Assembly: GCA_021793155.1 (NCBI GenBank)
Contig: JAJYTF010000001.1
Coordinates: 62,001 to 126,000 of the forward strand
Source: Pseudomonadota bacterium
GTDB taxonomy: Bacteria > Pseudomonadota > Alphaproteobacteria > Rhodospirillales > Magnetospirillaceae
DNA: 64,000 bases
Reading direction: 5' to 3'
This document shows, in pieces, positions 39,147-49,453 of the stretch (position 1 is the first letter of the stretch; every line of letters begins with the position of its first letter). Position numbers and translations under genes: made by a program. The notes below the pieces were generated by a model. That model had not been told where the DNA came from, did not search any database, and saw nothing but the letters and a program-made list of their open reading frames with translations.

Positions 39147-39887
39147 TTACCGGGCGATCGTTAGTAAGCGCTCAGGGTAGTCACTGAACACCGCATCCAC
39201 CCCGGCTCCCCACAAAGCCTGAGCGAGCTCGCAATCATTGACAGTGTATCCCAGCACTGCAAGGCCAGCCTCTTTCATCGCCCGCACTCGCGCCGGCGCC
39301 AATTCGCCATGGCGGGTGTGCAGGCTGGTGCACCCGTAACGCCGCACCTGATCGGCCCAGTCTTCCGGCACCGTGTCCACCAGAAACCCGCGCGGCCAGT
39401 CGGGTTGCACCCGAGCCGCCGCCGCCAGGGCGCTGCGGGAGAAGCTCGACACCATCGGCGGCGGCCGATCGGCTGGCCAGAGCTGCCTGGCGGTCGCCAG
39501 GGCAATCCGTGCGGTGCGCTCGCCCCACGCCTCGTCGGCCTTGACCTCCAGGCACAGGCCCAATCCTGCTCCGGCGATGGCAGTCAGCGCCTCGGCCAGG
39601 GTCGGCAGCCGCTCGCCGCGAAAGCCCGGGTCGAACCACGCCCCCGCATCCAGTTGCCGCAGCACCGACAGCGGTGTCTCCACCAGGCGTCCATGACCGT
39701 CGGTGGTGCGCTCCAGGCGGTCGTCGTGGAAAACCACCGGAACGTCGTCGGCCGACAGTTGGACATCCAGTTCAACCCACCGCACGCCCAGGCGCGCAGC
39801 TTGGAGAAAACCCGCCAGGGTGTTTTCCGGCGCAGTCGCGGCAGCGCCGCGATGGCCGATCACCCGTGGCAGATCAACACCGTCCAT
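39147..39887 (-). CDS. Glycerophosphodiester phosphodiesterase (cytosolic, UgpQ-like)
   Basis: Hydrolyses glycerophosphodiesters to glycerol-3-phosphate and an alcohol. The 246-aa TIM-barrel shows the first catalytic block RVIGHRGAAATAPENTLAGF (the HRG and PENT motifs), the metal Glu/Asp in ELDVQLSADDVPVVFHDD with the second His, and LCLEVKAD. The last strand is TVNDCELAQALWGAGVDAVF. No signal peptide, so it is intracellular like UgpQ. ATG 39887 is preferred; TTG 39899 would add four residues and neither has a good SD. It lies upstream of the nitronate monooxygenase gene, with an 85-bp gap. Confidence 0.92.
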   Translation of the reverse strand: MDGVDLPRVIGHRGAAATAPENTLAGFLQAARLGVRWVELDVQLSADDVPVVFHDDRLERTTDGHGRLVETPLSVLRQLDAGAWFDPGFRGERLPTLAEALTAIAGAGLGLCLEVKADEAWGERTARIALATARQLWPADRPPPMVSSFSRSALAAAARVQPDWPRGFLVDTVPEDWADQVRRYGCTSLHTRHGELAPARVRAMKEAGLAVLGYTVNDCELAQALWGAGVDAVFSDYPERLLTIAR

Positions 39888-39905
39888 GGCCGAACTCAAC
39901 CGAAG

Positions 39906-39985
39906 GCGTCATCGCGAACCAAGCGAAGCAACCCAGCCACATGCCGGATGTTCCGGATTGCTTCGCCCGCGGCTCGCAGTGACGC
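39906..39985. repeat. Dispersed palindromic repeat (REP/MITE-like, GCGAAGCAA type)
   Basis: Two degenerate inverted arms, CGTCATCGCGAACCAAGCGA.. at 39907-39932 and GGATTGCTTCGCC..GTGACG at 39955-39984, flank a short centre. The arms share the words CGTCA, GCGA and GCGAAGCAA. This word set is that of a widespread intergenic palindrome seen in many bacterial genomes. It lies between pnp and the phosphodiesterase gene. Copy number in the genome cannot be seen here. Confidence 0.75.
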
Positions 39986-39995
39986 CAGACAATCG

Positions 39996-42137
39996 TCACG
40001 CCTCGGCCTTCTCGTCCTTTTCCTTCTTGGTCAGGTCTTCACCGGTGGCCTGGTCAACCTGCTTCATTGACAGCTTGACCTTGCCGCGGTCGTCGAAACC
40101 GATGACCTTGACCTTGACGGTGTCGCCCAGCTTGACCACGTCGGTCACCTTCTCGACGCGCCTGGGCGCCAATTCGGAGACGTGGACGAGGCCGTCGCGG
40201 GAGCCGAGGAAGTTGACGAAAGCGCCGAAATCGACGGTCTTCACCACCTTGCCGTTGTAGATCACGCCGATCTCCGGCTCGGCGACGATGCCCTTGATCC
40301 AGTCGATGGCGCGTTGGGCGGCATTGCCGTCCACCGACGCCACCTTGATGGTGCCGTCGTCTTCGATGTCGATCTTGGCGCCGGTCTGCTCGCAGATCTC
40401 GCGAATGACCTTGCCGCCGGTACCGATGACCTCGCGGATCTTGTCCTTGGGGATCGAGAAGGTGGTGATGCGCGGCGCGTTGTCGCTGACCGCCTCGCGC
40501 GCATGGTCGAGCGCCTTGCCCATCTCCTTCAGGATGTGCATGCGGCCGTCCTTCGCCTGGGCCAGCGCGATCTCCATGATCTCCTTGGTGATCGAGGTGA
40601 TCTTGATGTCCATCTGCAGCGCGGTGACGCCCGCTTCGGTGCCTGCCACCTTGAAGTCCATGTCGCCCAGGTGATCCTCGTCACCAAGGATGTCGGACAG
40701 CACAGCGAAGCCGTCGGCTTCCTTGATCAGGCCCATGGCGATGCCGGCGACGGGGCGGGGCAGCGGCACGCCCGCATCCATCAGCGCCAGTGACGACCCG
40801 CATACCGTGGCCATCGAGGACGACCCATTGGACTCGGTGATCTCGGACACCACGCGCAGGGTGTAAGGGAAGGATTCCTTCGCCGGAAGAGTCGGATGAA
40901 GAGACCGCCAGGCCAGCTTGCCATGGCCGATCTCGCGGCGGCCCGGTGAGCCCATGCGCCCGACTTCACCGACCGAATAGGGCGGGAAGTTGTAGTGCAG
41001 CATGAAGTGTTCCCGGTATTCGCCTTCCAGCGCGTCAATGATCTGCTCGTCCTGGCCGGTGCCCAGGGTGGCAACCACCAGCGCTTGGGTCTCACCGCGG
41101 GTGAACAGGGCCGAGCCATGGGCCCGCGGCAGCACGCCGACCTCGACTTCGATGGGACGCACGGTCTTGGTGTCGCGGCCGTCGATACGCCGGCCGGTCT
41201 TCAGGATGTTGCCGCGGACCACGTCCGACTCGAGATGCTTCAGCACTTCGGACGCCACGGCCAGTTCTTCGGCGTTGTCCCCCAGAAGGGCAACAGCCTT
41301 CTGCTTGACCTCGGCGACCTTGGCATAGCGTTCCTGCTTGACGACGACTTTGTAAGCATCAGCCAGGGCGTCGACAATGCCGCCGGCCACCAGCTTCTGC
41401 TGGACCGCCGCCACTTCGGGGGCTGGGGGAGCCAGGTCCCACGGCTCCTTGGCACATTGCTCGGCCAAATCGATGATCGCCTTGATCACCGGCTGGAACT
41501 GCTCGTGGCCGAACACCACGGCGCCCAGCATGACGTCTTCCGGCAGTTCCTTCGCTTCGGACTCGACCATCAGCACGCCTTCGACGGTGCCGGCCACCAC
41601 CAGGTCGAGCGCCGATTGGTCGCTCTGCCCACTGGTCGGGTTCAGCACATACTGGCCGTCGATATAGGCGACGCGGGCGGCGCCGATCGGGCCCATGAAG
41701 GGAATGCCCGAAATGGTCAGCGCCGCCGAAGTGCCGACCAGGGCGACGATATCGGGGTCGTTTTCCAGGTCATGCGACAGCACGGTGCAGACGACCTGCG
41801 TCTCGTTACGGAAGCCGTCGGCGAACAGGGGACGGATCGGGCGGTCGATCAGGCGTGAGACCAGGGTCTCCTTTTCGCTCGGCCGACCTTCGCGCTTGAA
41901 GAAGCCACCCGGGATCTTGCCTGCGGCAAAAGCCTTTTCCTGGTAGTTGACGGTCAACGGAAAGAAGTCGATTCCCGGCTTGACCGACTTGGCGCCGACC
42001 ACGGTGCACAGTACCTTGGTCTCGCCATACGTCACCAGCACGGCACCGTCGGCCTGACGGGCGATCCTGCCGGTTTCCATCACCAGCTTGCGGCCGCCCC
42101 AGGTCAGCTCTTTGCGGTAGGTCTTGAACATTGACAT
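39996..42137 (-). CDS. pnp: Polyribonucleotide nucleotidyltransferase (PNPase)
   Basis: Phosphorolytic 3'-5' exoribonuclease and degradosome component. The 713-aa chain has two RNase PH-like domains (first with [20 protein letters not shown], second with [18 protein letters not shown] and the active region [20 protein letters not shown]). A KH domain ([20 protein letters not shown]) and an S1 domain ([20 protein letters not shown]) follow. ATG 42137 is chosen since AAGGA lies at good spacing; ATG 42131 is an alternative. It is separated from rpsO by 204 bp containing a strong hairpin, like the processed leader of E. coli pnp. It follows rpsO in the usual rpsO-pnp order. Confidence 0.97.
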   Translation of the reverse strand: MSMFKTYRKELTWGGRKLVMETGRIARQADGAVLVTYGETKVLCTVVGAKSVKPGIDFFPLTVNYQEKAFAAGKIPGGFFKREGRPSEKETLVSRLIDRPIRPLFADGFRNETQVVCTVLSHDLENDPDIVALVGTSAALTISGIPFMGPIGAARVAYIDGQYVLNPTSGQSDQSALDLVVAGTVEGVLMVESEAKELPEDVMLGAVVFGHEQFQPVIKAIIDLAEQCAKEPWDLAPPAPEVAAVQQKLVAGGIVDALADAYKVVVKQERYAKVAEVKQKAVALLGDNAEELAVASEVLKHLESDVVRGNILKTGRRIDGRDTKTVRPIEVEVGVLPRAHGSALFTRGETQALVVATLGTGQDEQIIDALEGEYREHFMLHYNFPPYSVGEVGRMGSPGRREIGHGKLAWRSLHPTLPAKESFPYTLRVVSEITESNGSSSMATVCGSSLALMDAGVPLPRPVAGIAMGLIKEADGFAVLSDILGDEDHLGDMDFKVAGTEAGVTALQMDIKITSITKEIMEIALAQAKDGRMHILKEMGKALDHAREAVSDNAPRITTFSIPKDKIREVIGTGGKVIREICEQTGAKIDIEDDGTIKVASVDGNAAQRAIDWIKGIVAEPEIGVIYNGKVVKTVDFGAFVNFLGSRDGLVHVSELAPRRVEKVTDVVKLGDTVKVKVIGFDDRGKVKLSMKQVDQATGEDLTKKEKDEKAEA

Positions 42138-42253
42138 ACGTTCTTTTTCCTTATCCCAACGGGTCCATGGCCGAATTGCCACGTCCCTGGCGTCACCCTC
42201 GCGGCTGCCGGCGCTGACAGCGCCACCGATCGCCTTGTTCCGATGTGACGGCG

Positions 42254-42279
42254 CCCGCGCGGAGCCATCTCCGCGCGGG
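42254..42279 (-). promoter_or_regulatory. 11-bp perfect stem-loop in the rpsO-pnp spacer
   Basis: CCCGCGCGGAG (42254-42264) pairs exactly with CTCCGCGCGGG (42269-42279) around a 4-nt loop. On the leftward transcript it lies 62 nt after the rpsO stop and about 116 nt before the pnp start. No U-tract follows, so it is more likely an RNase III-type processing stem or 3' stabiliser than a full terminator. Confidence 0.65.
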
Positions 42280-42341
42280 TGAATATTTCCGGTCGTCTAA
42301 GCCTCGGCTCGCCAATGGGCCTCGGCACCGCCATGCGCGGC

Positions 42342-42611
42342 CTACTTGCGCAGGCCGAGGCGGGCGATCAACTGCTCGTAGCGAGTATTGTCCTTGGCTT
42401 TGAGGTAGTCCAGCAGGCGCCGACGCTGGCCGACCATGATCAACAGGCCGCGGCGCGAGTGGAAATCCTTCTTGTGTTCCTTGAAGTGCTCGGTCAGGTT
42501 GCGGATCCGTTCCGAGAGAATGGCCACCTGCACTTCCGGCGAACCGGTATCGGAGCCGTTGGTGGCGAATTCCTTGATGAGTTCTTGCTTGCGCTCAGCG
42601 CTGATCGACAT
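42342..42611 (-). CDS. rpsO: 30S ribosomal protein S15
   Basis: Primary 16S rRNA-binding protein of the platform, 89 aa, normal length. It starts [20 protein letters not shown] and includes the rRNA-contact region [20 protein letters not shown] and the C-terminal [23 protein letters not shown] 42611. It is preceded by truB with a 15-bp gap and followed by pnp after a hairpin-bearing spacer, the standard bacterial order. Confidence 0.97.
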   Translation of the reverse strand: MSISAERKQELIKEFATNGSDTGSPEVQVAILSERIRNLTEHFKEHKKDFHSRRGLLIMVGQRRRLLDYLKAKDNTRYEQLIARLGLRK

Positions 42612-42626
42612 CGGATTCTCCGTCGG

Positions 42627-43550
42627 TCATAGGTTCAACACGCGTATCGGGCGGATTTCGCCGCCTTCGATACGGGCCAAAGCCACCATTCGCCCTTCGG
42701 CCATGGCTCGCACGGTTGCACCGGCGGTTATGGACGGTAGAGGACTGCGCGCAGCCAGTCGAAGAATCGACACGGGCTGCCCGCTCTGCAGGCGGCGGGC
42801 CTCGTCTTCCGTCAGGGCCAGGGCCGGGATGTCGTCCAGCGCGGTCTCGACAGGAAGCACTAAATTTGCAGAGGCGGCACTATGCCCAAACTCTTGCAGC
42901 ATATCCAGGGAAATCGTGCAGGTCTCGTCGAACGGTCCGCAGCGGGTACGGCGCAGGGCACAGACATACCCGCAGGTGCCCAGCTTCGCCGCAAGGTCGC
43001 GGGCCAACGACCGGATATAGGCGCCTTTCCCGCATTCCACCTCGAATTCGGCCTGTTCTTCGGTGGCCGAGAGCAGGCGAAAACGATCGATGCGGATCAG
43101 CCGCGGCTTCAGTTCGACCGGTTGCTCGGCGCGCGCCAGGTCATAAGCCCGCCGACCCTCGATCTTGATGGCGGAAAAGGCCGGCGGAACCTGCTCGATC
43201 TCACCGGTAAAGGCAGGCAGCGCCGCTTCGATCTCGGACGCCGTCGGACGCCTGTCGCTGGTCGCCACCACCTCGCCCTCGGCGTCGTCAGTGCTGCGGT
43301 TTTCGCCCCAGGCCACGGCCCAGCGATAAGTCTTGGCGCCGTCCATCACATAGGCCACGGTCTTGGTGGCTTCACCCAGCGCAATGGGCAGGACGCCGGT
43401 GGCCAGGGGATCCAGCGTGCCGCCGTGGCCCACCTTCGCCGCGCCGGTCAGCCGGCGAACGGCGGCAACCACGGCCGTCGAGGTCAGGGCATAGGGCTTG
43501 TCGATGGCGATCCAGCCATTGATCGGCTTGCCGCGCCGCTTACGGGCCAA
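42627..43550 (-). CDS. truB: tRNA pseudouridine(55) synthase
   Basis: Converts U55 of the tRNA T-arm to pseudouridine. The 307-aa enzyme starts MARKRRGKPINGWIAIDKPY and carries the catalytic Asp in GHGGTLDPLATGVLPIALGE. Other family blocks are KTYRWAVAWGENRSTDD, VPPAFSAIKIEGRRAYDLAR and GKGAYIRSLARDLAAKLGT. The start is TTG 43550, nine bases after AGGA; no ATG fits as well. The gene lies between rbfA (53-bp gap) and rpsO (15-bp gap). Confidence 0.95.
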   Translation of the reverse strand: MARKRRGKPINGWIAIDKPYALTSTAVVAAVRRLTGAAKVGHGGTLDPLATGVLPIALGEATKTVAYVMDGAKTYRWAVAWGENRSTDDAEGEVVATSDRRPTASEIEAALPAFTGEIEQVPPAFSAIKIEGRRAYDLARAEQPVELKPRLIRIDRFRLLSATEEQAEFEVECGKGAYIRSLARDLAAKLGTCGYVCALRRTRCGPFDETCTISLDMLQEFGHSAASANLVLPVETALDDIPALALTEDEARRLQSGQPVSILRLAARSPLPSITAGATVRAMAEGRMVALARIEGGEIRPIRVLNL

Positions 43551-43603
43551 GTTCAGGGATCCTGGAGAATAGCCCTCTCTCCCACGCGAGGAGGGGGGAC
43601 GCC

Positions 43604-44050
43604 TTACGCCCCATCGTCGCGGCCTTCGGCGTCTTCGACCGAGCGGTCCCCGTCGTCCTCGTCGAATCCGGGTTCGACGTCGCGGCGGACAGTCGGGCTA
43701 TGCAACAGGGCGTCGATCCGGCTGGCCTGATCGAACGACGTGTCGGCGACGAAGGACAGGTCGGGCACAACGCGCAATTGCACCATGCGGGCCAATTCGT
43801 GGCGGAGATAGGACCTGACACGCTTCAGCCCGGCGAGCAACGGCGCATTGTCGCCGCCCCCCAAGGGAACGACGAACACGGTAGCGTTGTGCAAATCCGG
43901 ACTGACCGTCACCTCGGTCACGGTCACCGGCCGTCCCGACACATCCGGATCGCGTACGTCGCCTCGCTCCAGGATGTGGGCGATGGCGTGGCGCAGTTCC
44001 TCGCCAACACGCAACTGGCGTTGGGTCGGGTCTCTATGCCCTCGGCTCAT
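43604..44050 (-). CDS. rbfA: Ribosome-binding factor A
   Basis: Assists 30S maturation and cold-adaptive 16S processing. The 148-aa protein starts at ATG 44050 with AGGAGG six bases upstream (MSRGHRDPTQRQLRVGEELR). The KH-like core includes VTVTEVTVSPDLHNATVFVV and VRSYLRHELARMVQLRVVPD, ending in the DTSFDQASRIDALLH signature. An acidic C-terminal tail (EPGFDEDDGDRSVEDAEG) extends beyond the core, common in alphaproteobacteria. The longer open frame upstream overlaps infB and is not conserved. Confidence 0.95.
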   Translation of the reverse strand: MSRGHRDPTQRQLRVGEELRHAIAHILERGDVRDPDVSGRPVTVTEVTVSPDLHNATVFVVPLGGGDNAPLLAGLKRVRSYLRHELARMVQLRVVPDLSFVADTSFDQASRIDALLHSPTVRRDVEPGFDEDDGDRSVEDAEGRDDGA

Positions 44051-44073
44051 GGCAAGCCTCCTGCGATCTGTCG

Positions 44074-46710
44074 TCAGAGTGTCGCGGCGACCTCCTCGAT
44101 CTCGTAGCACTCGATGACGTCGCCGGTCTGGATGTCATTGTAGTTCTCGAATGACATGCCGCATTCATAGCCTTCGCGAACCTCGCGGACGTCGTCCTTG
44201 AAGCGCTTGAGCTGGCCCAGCGCACCCTCGTGGATCACCACGTTGTCACGCAGCAGGCGTACCTTGGCGCCGCGCTTGACCATGCCTTCGGTGACGAAGC
44301 AGCCCGCCACCTTGCCGACCTTCGAAATGTTGAACACCTCGCGGATCTCGGCATTACCGAGGAAGCGCTCCTTCAACGTCGGCGCCAGCATGCCGGTCAG
44401 CGCCTTCCTCAGGTCGTCGGCCACGTCGTAAATGATCGAGTAGTAGCGGATTTCGACGGCGTCGCGGCGCGCCATTTCGCGGGCCTGCGGGTTGGCGCGG
44501 ACATTGAAACCGACCACCAGGGCGCCCGAGGCCTTTGCCAGGGTGATGTCCGATTCGTTGACGCCACCCACCGCCGAATGCAGGACGCGTACCTTGACCT
44601 CGTCTGTGCCCATCTTCTCCAACGTGGCGACGATGGCTTCGACCGATCCCTGCACGTCGCCCTTGATCACTACCGGCAGTTCCTTTGCCTCGCCCGCGGC
44701 GATCCTCGAGAACATCTGCTCCAGTGTGCCGCGGGCGCCGGCGGCGGCCTTGGCCTCGCGCTCCTTGCGCTGGCGATAGGCGGCCACCTCGCGGGCACGG
44801 TTTTCCGTCTCGACGGTGATGAATTCGTCACCGGCGGCCGGCGTTCCCTGCAGACCCAGGACTTCGACCGGCATGGACGGACCGGCTTCCTCGATCTTGT
44901 TGCCGCGATCGTCCACCAGTGCCCGCACCCGGCCCCATTCGGCGCCGGCGACGAACACGTCGCCGACCTTGAGAGTGCCCTTTTGCACCAGCACGGTGGC
45001 CACCGAACCGCGGCCCCGCTCCATCTTGGCCTCGATCACCACGCCCTGAGCGGCACGGTCCGGATTGGCCTTCAAATCGAGGATTTCCGCCTGCAGGAGG
45101 ATCGCCTCCTCCAGCTTGTCCAGGTTGAGCTTCTTCTTGGCCGACACCTCGACCGCCAGCACATCGCCGCCCAGATCCTCGGTCACCAGCTCGTGGTTCA
45201 GAAGTTCCTGGCGAACCCGTTGCGGGTTGGCGTCAGGCTTGTCGATCTTGTTGATGGCCACGATGATCGGCACCTTGGCCGCCTTGGCGTGGCGGATCGC
45301 TTCGACCGTTTGCGGCATGATGCCGTCGTCGGCCGCCACCACCAGGACCACGATGTCAGTAACCTTGGCGCCGCGGGCGCGCATCGCGGTGAAGGCCTCG
45401 TGGCCGGGGGTGTCGATGAAGGTGATCTTCTGGCCGCCGTGCAGGGCCACCTGATAGGCGCCGATATGCTGGGTGATGCCGCCGGCTTCGCCCGAGACCA
45501 CGTCGGTCGCCCGCAAGGAATCCAGCAGCGAGGTCTTGCCGTGGTCCACATGGCCCATGACGGTGACCACCGGCGCACGGGCCGACAGGTTGGCCTCGGT
45601 ATCGGCGACGCCGGTCAGGCCGATTTCAATGTCGGACTCGGCAACGCGCTTCGGATTGTGGCCGAAGTCGCTGACCACCAGTTCCGCCGTGTCGGCGTCG
45701 ATGACCTGGTTGATCGTCGCCATGATGCCGTTGCGCATCAGGCATTTGATCACGTCGGCGCCACGCTCGGCCATACGGTTGGCCAGTTCCTGCACCGAAA
45801 TGGTTTCCGGAATGATGACGTCGCGGATGACCTTCTCCGTCGATTTCTGCAACTGCTTCAGGCGTTCGCGCTCGCGCGCCCGCTTCACCGCGGCGAGAGA
45901 ACGGCCCCGCTGCCCGCGATCATCGTCGTCCAGAGCGGCGGTGATGGTGAGCTTGCCTTCGCGGCGGCGCGGCTCGTTGCGCTTGGGCGCCACCACCGGC
46001 TTGTGCGGTACCGGCCGGGCTCCCGGCCGCTTGCCGCGGTCTTCTTCTTCCTCTTCCTCGGCGGCCGGCTTGGCCGCCGGTGTCGCACCGGCCGGGGCCG
46101 GCTTCGCCTCGGCGGCGGCGGGCGTGGCTTGCGCCGGCGCGGCAACCGCCGGTTTCGCCTCGGCGGCGGCCGTCGGCTGGGCAACCGGAGGCTCGGCCGG
46201 CGCCTCGCCTTGCGCCTTGGCCTCGGCCTCGCGGCTTGCCGCGAGCGCGGCGGCCTGCCGGGCTTCTTCCTCGGCGGCGATGCGGCGGGCTTCTTCTTCA
46301 GCGCGGTGCCGCTCCTCGTCCAGGGCGCGCTGCTTCTCGTCCTCGATGGCCCGGCGACGGGCATCGTCTTCCGCCTTAAGGGCATCCTGGAGGGCGCGGG
46401 CTCTGGCGGCCTTCTCGCCGCTGGTCAGGTCGTGCAGGTGATGGGCCGGCTCAAGCTCGGGCGTGGGCACCGGCACCACGGGCTGAACCTCGAACTCCGG
46501 CGGCCGCGGCGTATCCTTGACCTCGTGGAGAACACCGCCGGCCCCAGTGGCGAATGTGCGCTTCTTCCGCACCTCGACGGTCACCACCTTGGAGCGGCCG
46601 TGCGAAAAGCTCTGGCGCACCTGGCCAGTCTCCACGGTCTTCTTGAGTTCAAGCTTGCCCGGCGACAGCTTCAGCGGCGCCTTCCGGTCATGGTCGTTGG
46701 ACTCGGTCAT
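44074..46710 (-). CDS. infB: Translation initiation factor IF-2
   Basis: GTPase that places initiator tRNA on the 30S subunit. The 878-aa protein has a long, low-complexity N-terminal region rich in Ala, Glu and Lys (about residues 110-265, with runs like [20 protein letters not shown]). The IF2-N module follows near 300. The G domain has G1 [15 protein letters not shown] near residue 385, [15 protein letters not shown] and NKIDKP. C-terminal domains end with the fMet-tRNA-binding [23 protein letters not shown] 46710 overlaps the ylxR stop (ATGA), indicating coupling. Confidence 0.97.
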   Translation of the reverse strand: MTESNDHDRKAPLKLSPGKLELKKTVETGQVRQSFSHGRSKVVTVEVRKKRTFATGAGGVLHEVKDTPRPPEFEVQPVVPVPTPELEPAHHLHDLTSGEKAARARALQDALKAEDDARRRAIEDEKQRALDEERHRAEEEARRIAAEEEARQAAALAASREAEAKAQGEAPAEPPVAQPTAAAEAKPAVAAPAQATPAAAEAKPAPAGATPAAKPAAEEEEEEDRGKRPGARPVPHKPVVAPKRNEPRRREGKLTITAALDDDDRGQRGRSLAAVKRARERERLKQLQKSTEKVIRDVIIPETISVQELANRMAERGADVIKCLMRNGIMATINQVIDADTAELVVSDFGHNPKRVAESDIEIGLTGVADTEANLSARAPVVTVMGHVDHGKTSLLDSLRATDVVSGEAGGITQHIGAYQVALHGGQKITFIDTPGHEAFTAMRARGAKVTDIVVLVVAADDGIMPQTVEAIRHAKAAKVPIIVAINKIDKPDANPQRVRQELLNHELVTEDLGGDVLAVEVSAKKKLNLDKLEEAILLQAEILDLKANPDRAAQGVVIEAKMERGRGSVATVLVQKGTLKVGDVFVAGAEWGRVRALVDDRGNKIEEAGPSMPVEVLGLQGTPAAGDEFITVETENRAREVAAYRQRKEREAKAAAGARGTLEQMFSRIAAGEAKELPVVIKGDVQGSVEAIVATLEKMGTDEVKVRVLHSAVGGVNESDITLAKASGALVVGFNVRANPQAREMARRDAVEIRYYSIIYDVADDLRKALTGMLAPTLKERFLGNAEIREVFNISKVGKVAGCFVTEGMVKRGAKVRLLRDNVVIHEGALGQLKRFKDDVREVREGYECGMSFENYNDIQTGDVIECYEIEEVAATL

Positions 46711-47378
46711 AGGTTCGATTTACTCTCGCTTTCGAGGGGACGCCCGGCAGGCGTCACGTCACCAGTTCTAAATCCGGCCAGCCTGCCGGCATCGACCAGC
46801 AGGCGTTCGGCCAACCGCCCAGGGGCCAGCAGGGCATGGACGGCATGATCACGGCCGAAGGCGGCACCCAGTTCATCGCCCTTCAACACGGCGACCAACG
46901 GCAATCCCGGCGCCAGTGCCCGAATCTTCTCCCGACCATCGGCCGCGCCGTCGGCGGCGGCGATGAGAATCGCACCACGTCCGGCCTTCAATTCGCCGCG
47001 GACCTTCTCGAACCCCGCAACGGCCCGGCCTGCGCGTCGGGCCAGCCCCACCAGTTCGAGACAGCGCTTGACCAGCAGCCTTTCGATGCGGTCGGCGAGA
47101 TCGGCCGGCACACCGACCCGGCGACGGGCGGCCTTGGCAAACAGATTTTTCGCCAAGGCCGTATTTACCACATCCCGCCGGGCGCTCAACCATAAACCCC
47201 GCCCGGGAAGCCGGGCCTCGATATCGGGAACCACTACGCCGTCCGGTCCGACGACGCAACGGATCATTTCCTCCACCGGCTTGACAGCGCCACTCACGAT
47301 GCAGCGCCGCTCACGGCCGCTCCCCTCGTCGTCGGCGCCTGTCTCGTTCTCCGTGCCGGCGGCCTGTTCGTCCGTCAT
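46707..47378 (-). CDS. ylxR: YlxR (DUF448)-L7Ae fusion, RNA-binding protein
   Basis: A 223-aa protein between nusA and infB. Residues 30-105 match the YlxR/DUF448 RNA-binding module ([20 protein letters not shown], then [20 protein letters not shown]). The second part (about 115-215) is an L7Ae/L30e-like fold ([40 protein letters not shown]). The fusion is the usual alphaproteobacterial form; many other bacteria have two separate genes. ATG 47378 is chosen over an earlier in-frame start that overlaps nusA. Gap to nusA is 23 bp. Confidence 0.93.
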   Translation of the reverse strand: MTDEQAAGTENETGADDEGSGRERRCIVSGAVKPVEEMIRCVVGPDGVVVPDIEARLPGRGLWLSARRDVVNTALAKNLFAKAARRRVGVPADLADRIERLLVKRCLELVGLARRAGRAVAGFEKVRGELKAGRGAILIAAADGAADGREKIRALAPGLPLVAVLKGDELGAAFGRDHAVHALLAPGRLAERLLVDAGRLAGFRTGDVTPAGRPLESESKSNL

Positions 47379-47401
47379 CTGCCGCCCCTTGAAGCCGCCC
47401 T

Positions 47402-48922
47402 TCAGGCCCTTTCGCCCTCTCCTTCGAACCAATGGGCGCGCGCCGCCATGATCACGGCATTGGCCTGGTCAGATGTCAGGCTGTCCTTGCCGAGGATCTC
47501 GATCAACTCGTCTCCGGCCAGATCAGCCAGATCGTCCAGGGTCTTGATACCCTTTTCACCCAGCGTCACCAGATGGCCTGATGATAGTCCGCCGATCTCC
47601 GCCAGGGCGTCATCCACACCCAGTTCGCGGCGCCGGACACTGTTGCGTTCGTCCTGCTCCTCAAGGAAGGTGCGGGCTCGCTGCTGCAATTCTCCGGCGA
47701 TTCCCTCGTCAAAACCTTCAATGTCGGTGAGGTCCTCGAGCGGCACGAACGCCACCTCTTCCACGGAAGAGAAGCCTTCGGTCACCAGCAGATGGGCTAT
47801 GACGTCGTCGACGTCCAGGGCGTCGATGAACATCTTAGAGCGAGTCTTGAATTCCTCGGTGCGCCGCTCCGACTCCTCGGCCTCGGTCAGGATGTCGATG
47901 TCCCAGCCGGTGAGCTGCGAGGCAAGACGCACATTCTGGCCGCGCCGGCCGATGGCCAGGCTGAGTTGATCGTCGGGCACCACCACTTCGATGCGGTTGG
48001 CCTCTTCGTCCAGCACCACCTTGGCGACCTCGGCGGGAGCCAGGGCGTTGACGATGAATGTGGCGGGATCGCCCGACCATTGGATGATGTCGATCTTTTC
48101 GCCCTGCAGCTCGGCCACCACTGCCTGCACGCGGCTGCCCCGCATACCGACGCAGGCACCCACCGGATCGATGCCGGAGTCGCGGCTGATCACGGCAATC
48201 TTCGCCCTGGATCCCGGATCGCGGGCAACCGCCTTGATCTCGATGATCCCGTCGTAGATCTCGGGTACTTCCTGAGCGAACAACTTGGCCATGAACTGGG
48301 GATGGGTGCGCGACAGGAAGATCTGAGGGCCCCGCTGCTCCTGGCGGACGTCGTAGATGAAGGCGCGCACGCGATCGCCGGTGCGGAATGTCTCGCGCGG
48401 GATCAGTTCGTCACGCCGCAGCAGCGCCTCGGCCCGGCCCAAATCGACCACCACATTGCCGAACTCGACACGTTTCACCAGGCCGTTGACGATTTCGCTG
48501 GTGCGCCCCTTGAACTCGTTGAACTGGCGCTGACGCTCGGCATCGCGCACCTTCTGCACGATGACCTGCTTGGCCGTCTGGGCGGCGATGCGACCGAAAT
48601 CGATGGGCGGCAGCGGGTCGACCAGGAATTCACCCAGTTCGGCATCAGGCTTCTTGCGACGCGCCTGGGGAAGGGTCAACTGGGTGGCCTCGTTCTCCAC
48701 CGCCTCAACCACCTCCATGTACCGCGACAGCAGGATTTCGCCGGTCTTGCGATCGATATGCGCACGGATGTCGTGCTCGTGGCCGTATTTGGAGCGTCCA
48801 GCCTTCTGGATGGCCTGCTCCATGGCGTCGAGCACCTCGTCGCGGTCAATGCCTTTGTCGCGGGCCACCGCGTCGGCGACCTGGAGAAGTTCGGGTCGGG
48901 GGAGTGCTGCAGTTCGTTCCAT
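47402..48922 (-). CDS. nusA: Transcription termination/antitermination protein NusA
   Basis: Elongation factor binding RNA polymerase and nascent RNA. The 506-aa protein has the N-terminal domain (RPELLQVADAVARDKGIDRD), S1 domain (SEIVNGLVKRVEFGNVVVDL) and tandem KH domains (DPVGACVGMRGSRVQAVVAE, SLAIGRRGQNVRLASQLTGW). Two C-terminal helix-hairpin-helix-like acidic repeats follow (VAFVPLEDLTDIEGFDEGIA, LVTLGEKGIKTLDDLADLAG). ATG 48922 follows rimP by 28 bp. NusA itself acts at terminators, which makes the terminator in front of this operon a plausible feedback site. Confidence 0.97.
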   Translation of the reverse strand: MERTAALPRPELLQVADAVARDKGIDRDEVLDAMEQAIQKAGRSKYGHEHDIRAHIDRKTGEILLSRYMEVVEAVENEATQLTLPQARRKKPDAELGEFLVDPLPPIDFGRIAAQTAKQVIVQKVRDAERQRQFNEFKGRTSEIVNGLVKRVEFGNVVVDLGRAEALLRRDELIPRETFRTGDRVRAFIYDVRQEQRGPQIFLSRTHPQFMAKLFAQEVPEIYDGIIEIKAVARDPGSRAKIAVISRDSGIDPVGACVGMRGSRVQAVVAELQGEKIDIIQWSGDPATFIVNALAPAEVAKVVLDEEANRIEVVVPDDQLSLAIGRRGQNVRLASQLTGWDIDILTEAEESERRTEEFKTRSKMFIDALDVDDVIAHLLVTEGFSSVEEVAFVPLEDLTDIEGFDEGIAGELQQRARTFLEEQDERNSVRRRELGVDDALAEIGGLSSGHLVTLGEKGIKTLDDLADLAGDELIEILGKDSLTSDQANAVIMAARAHWFEGEGERA

Positions 48923-48950
48923 GATCCGATCTCGGGCTAAAGCCGAAAGC

Positions 48951-49445
48951 CTAGTGTTCCTGTTCGTGCATCGCCGCGGCGATCAATTCATCCGTCAAGA
49001 CCAGCTTGGCACTCTTGACGTCCGCCAGCGGGATCGATACCTCGCCGGTTTCGACGACCAGGCGGACTTGGCCGTCGGCATCGAGGCCAAGCATTTTGCC
49101 GCGGAAGCGCTTGCGCCCGTCCACCGGCCGAACGGTTTCGAGCTTGGCGTCGAAACCGGCGAAACGCTCGTAGTCCTGCGGCCGGGTCAGTGGCCGATCG
49201 ATGCCGGGAGAACTCACCTCGAGGGTATAAGCGCCGGCGATCGGATCCTCGACGTCCAGCAGAGCGGACAGCGCACGGCTGATGTCGGCGCAATCCTCCA
49301 CGGTCATCGGGACCCGGTCCCGGCGCTCGGCCATGATCTGCAAGGTGAGGTGTTGCCGCCCCTGCAGCAATACCCGCACCAGGTCGTAGCCCATGGCCTC
49401 CAGTGACGGCGCCACCAACGCCGAGACGCGCTCTTCGAGTACCAT
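48951..49445 (-). CDS. rimP: Ribosome maturation factor RimP
   Basis: Needed for 30S assembly. The 164-aa protein starts at ATG 49445 (MVLEERVSALVAPSLEAMGY); a TTG at 49478 in the same frame would start inside the terminator's T-run and is rejected. Conserved parts are GYDLVRVLLQGRQHLTLQIM, DISRALSALLDVEDPIAGAY and YTLEVSSPGIDRPLTRPQDY. It is the first gene of the rimP-nusA-ylxR-infB-rbfA-truB-rpsO operon. The SD is poor; a leader ORF stops eight bases ahead. Confidence 0.95.
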   Translation of the reverse strand: MVLEERVSALVAPSLEAMGYDLVRVLLQGRQHLTLQIMAERRDRVPMTVEDCADISRALSALLDVEDPIAGAYTLEVSSPGIDRPLTRPQDYERFAGFDAKLETVRPVDGRKRFRGKMLGLDADGQVRLVVETGEVSIPLADVKSAKLVLTDELIAAAMHEQEH

Positions 49446-49453
49446 CCGGCGGC

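Noticed and set aside
46080-46440. Ala/Glu-rich repetitive sequence in infB as a possible tandem repeat or insertion.
   Set aside because: It is the ordinary low-complexity N-terminal linker of alphaproteobacterial IF-2.
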